A stretch of 64,000 bases of DNA from Gordionus sp. m RMFG-2023. Lineage: Eukaryota; Nematomorpha; Gordioida; Chordodea; Parachordodidae. The translations under genes and the position numbers were made by a program. Shown piece after piece: positions 22,331-34,385 of this stretch (its first letter is position 1; every line of letters starts with the position of its first letter). The stretch covers positions 27,815,561-27,879,560 of the forward strand of contig NC_088775.1 of assembly GCF_954871325.1 (NCBI RefSeq), given 5' to 3'. The notes under the pieces were generated by a model. That model was given only the letters and a program-made list of their open reading frames with translations, was not told the DNA's origin and ran no database searches.

Positions 22331-25300
22331 TTCGTAATTATCGTATCTCGGTTTCCAAATTTTTTTTACTAAATAATCTTCTAATTAATCTATGGATTTT
22401 GTTTTATCATTATTGTCTTATTTTAAATATCATTAAAATTTTATTATATTTTTATTCAATTTTATATTTTAATCATCTCTTACGAGTTTTTAGAATAATA
22501 TTAAAATCATTTTCCATAATCCTCTTTCGTCTAGCTTCACCATGTTTCAGTATAATTTGTAGCGTCTTAATTCTCTGCCGCCATATTAATTTATGGAAGG
22601 CATTGCAAACAAGGTACGAGTAAAACAAACTTTTATTGAAAAATTTATATCTCTGTTTTTTACAAAAATATATTACACTTTATATACATTTTCAGTAATC
22701 AGTTTTTGTAACTATTCACAAAATAAAATGATACAAAAATAAGGTTTTTAATATGTTAAATAAGAAAAGACAATTTTTAAAAAGTATTTTGAATATCATA
22801 TAATATAAAAACCTTCAAAAAATATAAATATAATATGACATGTAAATTAGTCATATTCAACAATTTGTAAGATTATTAAACAAAAATATTTACATAATAT
22901 TAGGCCTGACCGTAATTTTAAAGAAATTCCATCAGTCCCGCGTTAAATATATATAAGTAATTTTAGCATTATTATTACTAAGCAAGCCCTACCCTGTTTA
23001 GTTTTTTATTTTTAATCATCTTAGGATCGGCCTGCTTTAAATAATTTTGGGCTGTATTTTGTAAATTATTTAATAAGGAGATTAAAAATATGAACAGTGA
23101 ATGCATTTTAAGAGCTCCATTACTTATATTTCCAACTGATTAATTGACATCAAACTCTTTTTGAATCAATGGCAACATTAGAACATGTAGGAACAAAATA
23201 ACCACTTATGTTTATTTATTATTTTTAATTTAAATTTCTGGTATTAAAATAATTTCATTTTATTTAAGTAAGTATGACATTCGTTCGCAGTTTATCTTAA
23301 TTTATGATATCAATATTTACCTGTGACTCTGGAATAGAAATGAACAATATAATGGAAGGTTCCTTAATTGATTCGTATAGCTTTAATAGAGTGTCAAAAG
23401 ACACTTTTCTAACTGCCTTACCGGAAAAAATATGAATATTCCAGTTATTATAATATTCTTAAACAGTGCTAGTAGTCCTCGAAATTTATCATATGCCAGG
23501 CATCACAACTAAAATTGACGCATCTCCAAAGTATTTTCGTAATTTTTAATGATTAAAATGTTTTTTAACCAAACAATATCCGAACCGTAATCTTTAAAAT
23601 TTTTTGGATCTGAACCATATCGAACTGTTACTTTTAAAAATAATGATCAGATCCCTGTGTAATTCAAGTTGAAGGTGGCGAGATATTGTAAACTTAAGAT
23701 AGTTAAGAATCAATGCGTAATTATTTGTTAGAGAAGTGGTATACCCCAATTATATTTTTATTTTAAAAAACCTTAGCTAATGCAATAGGTTTCCGCTAAT
23801 AGGTTCAGAAGATTTCTTAGTTAGCTAAAAATCCTCTTAAAAAGCTAAAAATATTACTATTGCCCAAAAATAGTCAAGAGAAAATCCTAAATTGTATGTA
23901 TTTTATTTTTTAAACTCTTATGAATAAAAGATTAACTGGTATTTATGAATTATAACATTTTTTTTAAATTAAAAAAAAATTATGTACATTTACTCATAAT
24001 AATAATCTCAATTGAATTATTATGTATAAGCTGTAGTAATCGTATCCTTCATATCTTCAAGATTTTCGATTGATTCTTAAATTGCCGAGATTCCCCAATC
24101 CTTGAACTTAAAATCGGATACTTAAAAAGCCCTCGCTTCATCAAGTCCATTCTTACTGCATCAGATGGATTCAGATTCTGTTTTTAATTTTTTTGATTTC
24201 TACTTCCTAAACAATAAGCTAAGAATTATATTAAAATCTTTCCCCAATTTTTTAACATTTTAAAAACTAAATGATAGTAAATTTTTACCCTTATAGATAC
24301 GTCGCCTAGTGTATATATAATCTCAGTAATAAAATATAAATAAAATATGCTTTAAGTAGTTCTGCTAACATATTGGATAAACATAGATTTTCATCAGATT
24401 AGAATATAAAAGGGATTTAATTACTTATGTGATTCCACATCAGATTACTTAGATAGCTTAAAATATAAAATGAAATCAGAAGAATTTGAATTTCTAAGTT
24501 TTTCCCTCTTTTTAATTAATTGGCTCTAGCATTAAATTTTTAAGCCCAAGATGCCCTGGATTTTTTTAATTGCTAATCATATTTTGGCCAACCCGAATAT
24601 TTCAAATTTTATCATTCAAAGTTATTAATAATTTGAATATTTTTCAAAAGAATATTAAAAATGAATATTAAAATATTTATTAACAGTTCTTATAGTAATT
24701 AGAGGTCTGCAAACGGTAAAATTTTTAAGACCGGCTTTAGCTGAACAGGTTGTGATTTAGTTTATACCTGACCCGGTTCCATTTAAATATGCCACTTCTA
24801 TCTCGTCCTATTTCTGTCAATAAAGATTTGATAAAGTTTTGAAATAAATTAAAGTTCTAATTATAAAAAATATGCAAAAAGCCTAATAATTATGTAAATT
24901 GTATAATCATCCATTTAATAATTTTTTTATATTAAAAAATACTATCAAAATCTTATGGAAAGATAACCATTAATGATGAGGATTTAGGTTTCAAGATTTT
25001 CTTAAAAGAATAAACACAAAATTTAGGAAAAGGAAGAATGAATGATCATAGCAGCAGGTCATAATTTTATCATTAAAATTATAAGCAAATATATTTTAAC
25101 AATATTAGGCTTTAGAATAAGTTTTTTTTTTCTCTATTAGTTTCATTTCTACTTTGTATTCGTAAGAATAATTTTTTGCATGGTTCGGCCCATTATTTTT
25201 TTGCTCTGCCCAAATAATTTTTTTTCAGACCTTATTCGGTCAGGACCATATTACGTATCTCTAATATGAATTCATTTTAAAAGATTTGTCATACTCATAT

Positions 25301-27081
25301 GCTGCTCTTCTGATTTAATTTCTAGTCAGGCCTAGCCAAGATTTTTATAATCATATAATTTCTGTCTGGGCCAGTTCTGCGCGTTTCTGATTAAGACAAA
25401 ATATCTAAAAATTATCTATATAATAAGCATATTTATATAATGAGATTCGATTATATATGCTTAAATAAAAACAATGATAATAAAAGACCTTATTTAGAAC
25501 GTTTACATTAAATAAAACATGTAATAAAACGAATATAATTTAAATTTTTATAAAAAAATAATTGATACCATTTAAAATCAGGATTCTAGAAATTTTATAA
25601 TGATTTTATATATACATTTATTATAGTTTATAATGCTTTTATTATACAAAATTATGGGTAACAAAAGTAAGTTATGTATTTTTTGTATTAAATAAGTAGT
25701 TTGTTAAATACTTGATTTAGAATATGTTTTATAAATGGCCAAATTAAGAATTAAGCCAAAATAATATTAACTTAGCTTTGAGATTTAAGAGAAATCTTGA
25801 GGCTAGGCATTTTTTTGGCTAACATCTTGATTTGGCTGTTTTTTAAATATCGGCTAAATTAAAGTTTTTAAACATTAGTGACTTAAGGAATTTTATCATT
25901 ATTATATAGGGTTGAGATAATATTTTATAAAATATTTTGCTTACTAAATTATAATTGGCTAATTTATTATTAAAACATTTTTGCATATGTTTTGTAAATT
26001 ATGTAGAATAAAACACTATTTATTGGACAAAGATGTATATGAAACTTTTTACGATTCATAATATACATTAATCCATAAGTTTTAGGCATAGTTTACAGAC
26101 CTACAATGATAGACAAGTGATGAGTAATTTAGGGCTAAAGGTTAGTATAGCTGTATAATTCAAATTAATTGCCTTGTAAGCAATGCTATAAAGCTTACCA
26201 CTATATAAAATGGATGTTAAAAAATTTACACGGTTTTTATATTTGGTGTAAAATATATTCGACTTTGTCATATATTTTATTTAAGTTATATGCATTTGAT
26301 TTGTTGTACAAAAGAATTTTCTGATTTTTTCTTAAATAAAAAGATATATTCATATACAAATATAAAATCGTCTTGATATTTATTCAGAGGTATTTTTTAA
26401 TAAAATTTTATTTGGACCATCTTTAGGTTGTCCCATCTACACTGCCCCTTAATTTTTTAGATCTAATTACGCTACTGATGAACATTAAAATATAAATAAA
26501 CCCTGCGCTTTTATTTGTTTTTTTTCTTTTAAAAGTTATTATGTCTATTCACTTATTATTTAACCGATTCTTTCAATAATAACATTAATTTGAATCATAA
26601 AATTTACATTATATATTATAAATCAAAATATGAAAGAAATAAAAAATAAGAATTAGCCTTTTAAAAATAAATATCAGCTTATAATATAAAGTATGAATTA
26701 CAGATTTTGGATTGTAATATGAATAGAGCCACATGCGTGCATATTTTAACTTTTAATGTTAATATAATATAATAAATTGAATGAATACCGGATAAAAATT
26801 TTGACCAAAGATCTAGAAAAGATACAGACAATAACCCTCTAATTTACATATTAATTTCAAAATAGACCAATCCTACCCAACAATTTAAAAAATATTTTCT
26901 AAGAATTTTAATATTTTGTTTATGTTTTTTTTTGTCCAATGTCTTATTCACGAGTATCACCAATGCATAATTTTTACAATTAAATTTATTATTTTAGAAT
27001 TAGATTATCAAATCGCTTAGCATAAACATATATATACGTATAATAATCATTTTTATTCTAGATAATATATATTGTAAACTG
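22331..27081. other. AT-rich region upstream of the FTP-domain gene
   Basis: Contains the probable hAT-type element at 24703 and, at about 26464-26477, TAATTACGCTACTG, which resembles the right end of a CAGTGGCGTAGC-type MITE. No exon recognised before the signal peptide at 27082. Confidence 0.5.
24703..25263. mobile_element. Probable hAT-type element with TAGAGRTMYG ends
   Basis: The left end TAGAGGTCTGCAAACGG and the complemented right end TAGAGATACGTAATATGG are partly matching inverted repeats. Flanks ATAGTAAT and ATATGAAT agree at six of eight positions. The terminal regions contain weakly repeated GACCGG/CGGCCC-like motifs. There is no coding capacity. Confidence 0.4.
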
Positions 27082-27154
27082 ATGTTATGTAAAAAATATC
27101 TTATCGTAATTACTTTCATTTTACTTGGAATACCATCTTCTAGCCAGATATTCA
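27082..27154 (+). CDS. FTP/F5-8C-domain secreted protein, exon 1 (signal peptide)
   Basis: ATG at 27082 opens a 24-codon exon encoding MLCKKYLIVITFILLGIPSS followed by SQIF, a textbook secretory signal peptide: basic start, hydrophobic core, small residues before the likely cleavage site. It ends at A|GTAACT in phase 1. The next intron is only 45 bp (27155-27199) and ends TTGACAG. The join completes a Lys codon and enters the exon at 27200 in frame. A signal peptide in the right phase immediately before the domain makes chance unlikely. Confidence 0.72.
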
Positions 27155-27199
27155 GTAACTATTTCATATAAAATATTAAATTTATCATTATATTGACAG

Positions 27200-27400
27200 A
27201 AAATAAAATAAATAAATTTCGAATATTCGGTTCATCGTCAAATATATCTGAATACCTAACCGATGGAAATAAAAATACTTTTATCTTTTCAACAACCACT
27301 TTATATAATTATGACAAAAGAGCTCATATATTAATAGAGTTACCAAGTATCCATATTATTCATACAATATACATGACGAAAACCACGAACCAAGAATGGG
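27200..27400 (+). CDS. FTP/F5-8C-domain secreted protein, exon 2 (N-terminal half of the domain)
   Basis: The exon is 201 bp, phase 1 at both ends (acceptor TTGACAG at 27199, donor G|GTAAAT at 27400/27401). It encodes residues with the pattern of the fucolectin-like/F5-8C sandwich: FGSSSNISEYLTDGNKNTF, then a serine/threonine turn, then AHILIELPSIHIIHTIYMTK. In the family these correspond to the variable loop with a (V/L)DGN motif, the strand that usually reads WWxVDL (here HILIEL, so the tryptophans are absent), and the I..V.I strand. Loss of the tryptophans suggests a divergent member whose sugar binding is uncertain. The other half of the fold is in the exon at 50792. Confidence 0.7.
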
Positions 27401-27474
27401 GTAAATTATGCCTTTTTTTTTGTTTTATTATAGGTACTAAAAATACCTTCCTTATTTAAATCGTATAAGATCTA

Positions 27475-28300
27475 TTATGCAAAAACTTTATAGCGAAAAC
27501 ATTTTAGCAAAACTTTTATTGTGATCGTTTATCACGATGAAAATTTATAGCGAATGATAATGTTTGCAATGGTCCGGTCGGACCGACGGTTCGGTCCTGT
27601 CCTAGTCGGTCTTATCAGACTCTTGGGTCCCACGAGACGGTTCAGTCCGGTCCGACAACACGGTCCGATGGTCCAGTCAGGTGGGACCGAAAACCGATTA
27701 AAGAAGGTAAAAGTTTACTCTACTATTAATTGCTTTTAGTTAATGTGCATATGCAAATGATAAAATAACAAAAAAACGAAATAGAATGAATCCAAAGATG
27801 GTTCAATCTATAATGACACTTGAATCATGGAGAAAAAATGGTGTTATTTAGAAGATAATTAAAATTTTTATTTATATATAAATTTTATAACCAAATATCT
27901 ATCGCATTATATATATATAAAAAAACTAATTAAATATGTAAATCAAATTGTTTTAAATTATATTCAATAAATTTTTATTTTAATACTTTTGAAATATTAA
28001 GCATTTGTATTGTATATAAAAATGATTTAATGATATATAATTTAACACTTTTTATTTTTAATAAATAATGCAGAATAAAACTGGTAGTTTAATAATAATT
28101 TTTTTAGGTAGGACCGGACCGACCAGACCGGACTGCACCGATGGTCCCACCGGCCTCATTTGAATTAATGGTCCATCGGTTCGGTCTCATTTTAGGAAAA
28201 GGGGACCGGACCGTTGCAAACATTATAAAACGAACATTGAGAAACCAATTCCGTAATTAGCAAAGATATTATCGCAAGCCCATTACCTTAAATTGATTTT
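27475..28300. repeat. Inverted counterpart of the 15-bp minisatellite, split by a hAT-like element
   Basis: Units of AAACTTTTATAGCGA (27475-27556) and degenerate ones at 28222-28300 are the complement of the array at 30250-30605. The hAT-like element 27557-28226 sits between them. Confidence 0.6.
27557..28226. mobile_element. hAT-like non-autonomous element with GGTCCGGTC subterminal repeats
   Basis: Ends TAATGTTTGCAATGGTCC and, complemented, TAATGTTTGCAACGGTCC form inverted repeats. GGTCCGGTC/GACCGGACC-type motifs recur about ten times within roughly 130 bp of each end, while the middle is AT-rich without ORF. Length is about 670 bp. The 8-bp duplication could not be matched cleanly because the flanks are themselves 15-bp repeat units. 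It is inserted in one arm of the minisatellite described at 27470-28300. Confidence 0.65.
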
Positions 28301-29500
28301 CTAAAATATTGATGAAAGGTTTATTTAATGATAGCATTGAATGGTGCATTACACGCAGTTGAGTCTATAAATGGGAAAGGCTTCCAACACCTATTGTCGA
28401 CCTATTTTGATAAAAGATTGAATGCCTTGAAGGGGAGAAGATACTATAAATAGGATTCTAAAATTAAGAACAAAAAAATGTTTCTGAGCTATTTTATCAA
28501 GACTGTATTTATCAATATACTATTCTGACATTTATTAAGAAATCTGCAAATTATCTTCAAGGGAGATTAAGCTGGATATCAAAAAATGTTTAATAGGCAG
28601 AAAAGGAGGAAAGGTAAGAGTAGCAATGTATGAAGGGATAATAAGTCGATGCCACACATTTTACTAGGAAGTTGTGCTTATATCCAATTATATACGTAAA
28701 TTGAGCTTAAATTTTCTTTTCTCGAAGATTTTAAATAAAGACTCAAAACGCTTAAAAAATTCTAAATAGCATTCGAGAAGTATATAGAGGTTCTGATTAT
28801 AAGCGAGAATGCTTAGTATCGAATCCAAGCTGAAGATGCTGTCAAAACTTAAAATTCCAGAAGGAAAAATATTGGATAATGGTGCTCCCATTAGGTTAGT
28901 ATGTTTAAATGTTTTATAGTCAAAGCTATTTTATTATTAAAAGAATACCAATTTCTGTCTTTGTTTTTTTGGATCAGATTTATATGCTTTGTATGAGTTT
29001 TAAACTATTAAAGCTTCCATAACTATAGGTTTAAAGCCAGAAATAGTGCCATCATCAAGATACTAAATGTTCTGAGATCCTAGACACGATTAGCAAAAGA
29101 GGATGGATCTTAGGAGATCCCCCTGTTGGATATTATTCTCAGAGGCTACGTTATGAGCTGAGTAGGATTGGTGTTTTGTTTTAATAACAGGCAAGTTTCT
29201 AAGAATTTAGTAGAAGCATTTTAAATAATTAAAAAATTAGATATTAGATGCATTTTGGAATTCAATTTTATAATTGTATTATTGGGAAATAAAATTTGTA
29301 AATAGTTTTGAATTGCATGGATGTTAATGTTATTTCGCATCCTCGTTGAACTCAAAATCGAATGGATAAGTGCTTAAAATATTAGTTGTTTCAATTTTAA
29401 TGTGAAGAATTGTCATTTCTACTTAATAATCTAAAGTTAGAGTCTTTGGCTATAGGGGAAACTCCACTACCAAGTTAGTTTTATATTATATTTTCTAAGA
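28270..29500 (-). mobile_element. Decayed LINE copy B (same family as 47390-49480)
   Basis: The minus strand near 29120 reads NNIQQGDLL, equivalent to the GxQQGDPL motif of copy C. Near 28320 a CNAPFNAIIK stretch resembles ALIKRAL of copy C. Nucleotide similarity to 19970-20700 is clear (GGGAGATTAAG.TGGATAT, GGGATAATAAG.CGATGCCAC). No long frame survives. Confidence 0.55.
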
Positions 29501-30249
29501 AATTCATTCTGAAAAATTAAAATTTTTACTTAGCAGAATCATATTTCGGGAATTCAGAATTCTCAGTAATTAGGGGAAAAAAAGAATATATGCTGTAGCA
29601 CTAACCTCATTTATTGTAATTAAGGCTTACATATTGGCTTAAGCTTCAGAATTAGTACTTGCCAAAGTTTGGAAAACTTCATGTTTAAGGCTGTGTCTTA
29701 ATATTAGATTCAGATTCCTATCAAATTTTTTGAACTAATATTTCATATCTAAGTAAACAGAAAAGATAAAAAATATCTATAAAGATCGTAAAATCATAAG
29801 ATTCAAAATATTTTGAATTAGGGAAATCCCTAATTTTACTTAGATGTAGTTTATTTTGAATCGCCATTTGAAATTCGAAAAATACATGATATAACTTTGT
29901 TTTTGGTTAATGACTGGTAATACTGATTGATGAATTTATAATAAGTACTCAGATAATGTATATTGGTAAAATCCAGATATCAATTTCGCCAATAAAATCT
30001 AAGGTTTAACTAATGAACTCAATTTTATAAAGCCTGAGTTTATTTTGCGATTCTTATAAAACAAGACTTCGAGGAAAGGCATAGGGCAGGTTAGCAAAAA
30101 ATTTTCATTCCAATAATAAATTTTATAATAGTTTATATCATTATACAAATATATTAAAGCAAAAAGAAATTAAGAACTTTATAATTGAATCATGATCATA
30201 AAAATAAAATAAAATAGTCTCTATTAACAATTATTCTTATTTTGACCTC

Positions 30250-30605
30250 GTGATATTAAATCGCTATAATATCTTCGCGATATATGTTATAAGCAAAATA
30301 ATTATCGCTATATTGTTTCGCGATTTGGGTTTCGCGATAATGACTTCGCTATAAAATTTTCGCGATTATTGATTCGTGGTAAAGGTTTTGCTGTTATGTA
30401 TTTGCTTCAAAGTCTTCGCGATAAGAGTTTAGCTATAAACTATTCGCGATATTTGGTTCGCTATATTGTCTTCGCGGAATATTATTCGCTAATATGGTAT
30501 TCGATAAAAATTTTGCCATAAAATATATCCGCGATAAACCACTTTCGCGATAAAAGTATCGCGATAAAGTGTTTCTTGATAAAAGTTTTGCTGAATTGAC
30601 ATGGA
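30250..30605. repeat. Degenerate 15-bp minisatellite (TCGCGATAAAAGTTT)
   Basis: About 22 imperfect units of a 15-bp motif, consensus TCGCGATAAAAGTTT, rich in the palindrome TCGCGA. Because 15 is a multiple of three, the array is open for 61 codons on the minus strand (30618-30433), which I take as an artefact. The same unit in reverse occurs at 27475-27556 and 28222-28300. Confidence 0.75.
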
Positions 30606-31907
30606 ACCGACATGTCAAGGTAAAAAATACTTTATTTTATACATCATTTTTATTAATTAAAATTATATTTCATCAATGAAATTTACATATTTTTTTAAAT
30701 ATCATATTGTGACATTTTAAAATAGTATTTCAGTTTTCTGACTCGCTTATCATTAGCTGTCATAATATTTTAAATCAGCGACAAAATCTTAAATGTAAAG
30801 TTATTAAATTAAAGTTTAAAGTTTATTTAATATATTTTAAAAATATGCAAGCTAAAAAATTAATTAGATTCTTATAACGTCCTACCCCACCAAGTCTGTG
30901 ATTTTTTTGCCTATGCTAAGAGTTAAATAGGTAATCATCATGTGCAAGTGGTCATAATTATATAAACTAAGCTACTTTTGATATTGTCAAAAAGGAGAAT
31001 ATTTTTTGATTTAGGGACTGTAAGGGATTTATGGGGAAATATTAAAAAAATATCGTATAATTAGATGTACTAAAATGTTTGTTTACATCTCAGACTCTTA
31101 ATGAAATTACGATTTTATAGGAATGGTGGTAAGATTTTCATATAGTTTTTGAGAATAAGGAATGAGGGCCATGTGTGTAAAAAATGAAGGATTTTAGCTA
31201 ATCTAATAAGTCTTTTACATATAGGACTAAGACCTTGGAGAGTCAAAAGATATATAAGTAATATATGTGTTTAAAAAATTAACTAATTGAATTAAAAGCT
31301 TAATAAGCTTCAATTTAAACCAGTTTACATTTCTTATATATAATTGAGTCAAATAATCATATGTTGTATTTTAAATATTAAATCAATTATCTATCTAATC
31401 AATATCAGTAATAATTATTTGGGCACAAAATGTTCAATGAAATTAAATTACTTTTAGATGTGAGGGTAAAAAATATATTGGGGGGGGGGGGTGATGAATA
31501 AATATCTAAAGGTATTTATACAAGCATGGATAAACTTTTAAATATTAATGATCTAATTTATACATGAATTAAGGTTGATATATTACTGCATCATTGCTCG
31601 AAGGTAGAAAATTGACTAAGCGTGACACGATAGCAGCCCAGTGATATGTAAACCATAGAATGGATAAAGTATACCTATGGATATGTTAGCAGATTAGCCT
31701 GACAAAGGATAGTTTAAAATGATGTCATAAAAACTATGCTCTATTATTAGATTTTAAAAATTTACTCTAGAATTTATTTTGTTTTAATAAATGTTCTCAT
31801 TTTATACTTTCCTTAGAAGCCATTTATAAAAGTTTGTTAAGGAATTTATTTAAATTATTAACATACGCCTGTTTGAGTTATTTTTTTTAAAAAATGACAA
31901 AAATTTG

Positions 31908-32290
31908 GAATTATGCTGCTGCTCCCAATTGTCGTACTCCCAATTTCTGACTGCCCATTTGTTGAGCGTGTCATGCGCCCAAATGTCGAGCACCAAATTT
32001 TTTTGGGTCTCAAACCGCTGCATCAAATTATATCTGCACTCAATTCACAGCATCAAAGTGTCAATGTATATTGCATATACCTATGCTCAATTCTCACTGT
32101 GCCGAATTGGCATACTTCGAATTGGCATGAGCCAAATTGAATTGATACATGCTGATTTGACATAGCAAATAATAAATAGATATGTACCAAATTTTCTCTC
32201 GGCCATGGCCTACAGAAATGACTAGCTTAGCAAGTCTAAAATGACTGCTCCGAATGGTTAGGCGCAAAATTTCTGACATATGGTCCCGAA
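31908..32290. repeat. Second degenerate 15-bp minisatellite (CCAAATTGGCATGAG type)
   Basis: About 20 imperfect 15-16-bp units, such as CCCAATTTCTGACTG, CCGAATTGGCATACT and TCGAATTGGCATGAG. The three-fold period keeps several frames open on both strands (31905-32165, 31913-32140 plus; 32279-32094 minus); I do not treat these as genes. Confidence 0.65.
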
Positions 32291-32299
32291 TAAATTAAA

Positions 32300-34230
32300 G
32301 ATTGGCCTGAACTAATGTTTTTATGATATCAGAATTAAAATTTTTTGTTCAAAAACATAAGAAATTTATTAATTAAATATTAAATTCGAAAGTAAATAGG
32401 ATATAGGATACATACCTTACAAGCTAGTTAGGTAATATATAAACTAACTTAACTGTATTCAAACTATCTTTAATTTCTTTTTTAATAATTCATTTTTTGA
32501 GTTTTTTTTCACTTTTAAGCATACACTTTTGTATACTTTCCCTATTTTGAGTATATTTTATGACTTTAAAACTTTGTAGTTTATCTATTATTTCTTTTCA
32601 CAGTGCCTTTTTAAAAATTTTCTTATTTTAAAATTTCTCTCATTTCCATTTAAATTTTTTTCACCAATTTTTAGTACTTTAATTTTTTTTAACAATCACA
32701 ATTTTTGTGAACATTATGTATTTTAATCTTTTTTTTTAGATTTAGCATAAGCTTGTTCTTCCACTCTTTTATATGTTATAATTTTATATATATTAACAAA
32801 TTAAATCGCTTATCTTAGTTTTATTTATTTTTAGTATACATTCGACACATATAAAGCCTGGATTAATTAATTTCTTTTATGATTAAAGTCTGGAGTTAAG
32901 ATTTGACTTAATTTCTAACTTCCTAAGGAATTTAGGGGTATTTAGGATATTTCTAGAGTGGAGACTTTGGCCAGCCTATCTTACCACATATTTTTTTTAA
33001 GTTCGTTTGGCACGCCTGGGTAGGGTAATTTTCTAAAAGTAATTTTGTTTGCCTCATTCCATAAGGTGAGACTTCTCACTTAATTTATTCAATTATGAAT
33101 ATTCGTATTGACTTATCATAACGTGAAAATAAGATTTAAAACTTAAATAATTTAAGATAATTTAATAAAAATTTTATATTTTTTTCTTAAATTTTTTATA
33201 CAATTAAAATTAAAAAAATTTATTGTCACCTATTTTTATTTTTGAAAAATAACCTTTATAAATAGTTATACAAAACTAATTCATATTAAGATTTATAGTT
33301 ACCTTCTCTACCAAATGACTAGATTTGAAAAAAAATGTGATAAATTGTTGTATAATAAAAAATAAAATGACTGGATTGGCATTTTATTGCATTAATGCAA
33401 CGCCCGTCTTTAATAGGTCAAGAGAAAGAGAATAGCATAAAATTTGGAGAAAAAAATCATAAAGTGATCTAATTTGATTGATTTTAATTATTAACAAATA
33501 AAATATTTGTCAAATTTGCCAATATTAGTGTCATAATGTAAACCATAATAATACAATCTTTATTTATATATTGACAAAACGTTCATAAATGTCAATTACA
33601 AATCGACAGATACAACACCCCCCCCCCCCCCCCATTTCCCCATTTTTAAGAAATCAAACTGAGATGAAGAAATACAATTTACGCCATATATATAATATAA
33701 GTAAATGTCTACATAAATTCGATAAATGATCTAAAAATTACAAAAATTATTTTTCATTTTTTAAAAATTTTTTATTTTCTGTTCTAGGAAGCTCCATGTT
33801 CTTTTTCTAGACCATATATAATTGTCATGGTGCTATTGATTGTCATTAAATCTTAACGGTTAGTAGGTCATAGCTTGATTGACATTGTACTTTAGATTGC
33901 CATTAAATCTTAACCGTTAGTGGGTAATAGCTTGTGATCCATAGCATCATTGGTCAGTCATGATCATTCTCTCTTAGGCTTGGTGGCATTAACCCAGCAT
34001 CATTATAGTTGATTGGACAGAATATTTACAATAAGTAAGTCAGTCAAATGTGTCTTTTTTAAAAAATTCTATCCAAATGTATTATTTATTCTTGAACATT
34101 ATCCCAGATACGCTTCTTCCTTATCAGTCATAATCCTAAATTCCAAATATTAAACACAAATTTCTGATCCCAATATTCACATGAGACCTCTTATTATAGG
34201 ATGGACTAATTTCATCCTTTCCTTGGGTCT
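32300..34230. other. AT-rich intronic region before the gypsy-like element
   Basis: Pyrimidine-biased around 32440-32960. A 16-C run at 33618-33633 and the 58-bp duplication at 33837. No coding signal. Confidence 0.5.
33837..33955. repeat. About 58-bp imperfect tandem duplication
   Basis: GATTGTCATTAAATCTTAAC...GGTCATAGCTT is repeated as GATTGCCATTAAATCTTAAC...GGTAATAGCTT. It lies about 280 bp upstream of the gypsy-like element. Confidence 0.7.
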
Positions 34231-34235
34231 AAAAT

Positions 34236-34385
34236 TGTTATAAATGAGATTTATATTATATATTATCAATGTTATAAATGTCATATATATATATCATCAA
34301 TGCTATAAATGTCATAGATACAAATCAATCATATATTAATATATTTCATGAGGTGATTGCCAGTCAAATAAACTTAATTAGTATA
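34236..34385 (+). repeat. Left LTR of the gypsy-like element
   Basis: 150 bp beginning TGTTATAAATGAG and ending AATTAGTATA (TG...TA rather than the usual TG...CA). It matches the right LTR at all but one position and is preceded by AAAAT, the inferred target duplication. Confidence 0.88.

Noticed and set aside
30433-30618. Minus-strand 61-codon frame
   Set aside because: It lies wholly in a 15-bp minisatellite; the three-fold period keeps frames open by itself.
31905-32279. Three overlapping open frames on both strands
   Set aside because: Same reason: a 15-bp-period repeat array with no recognisable domain.
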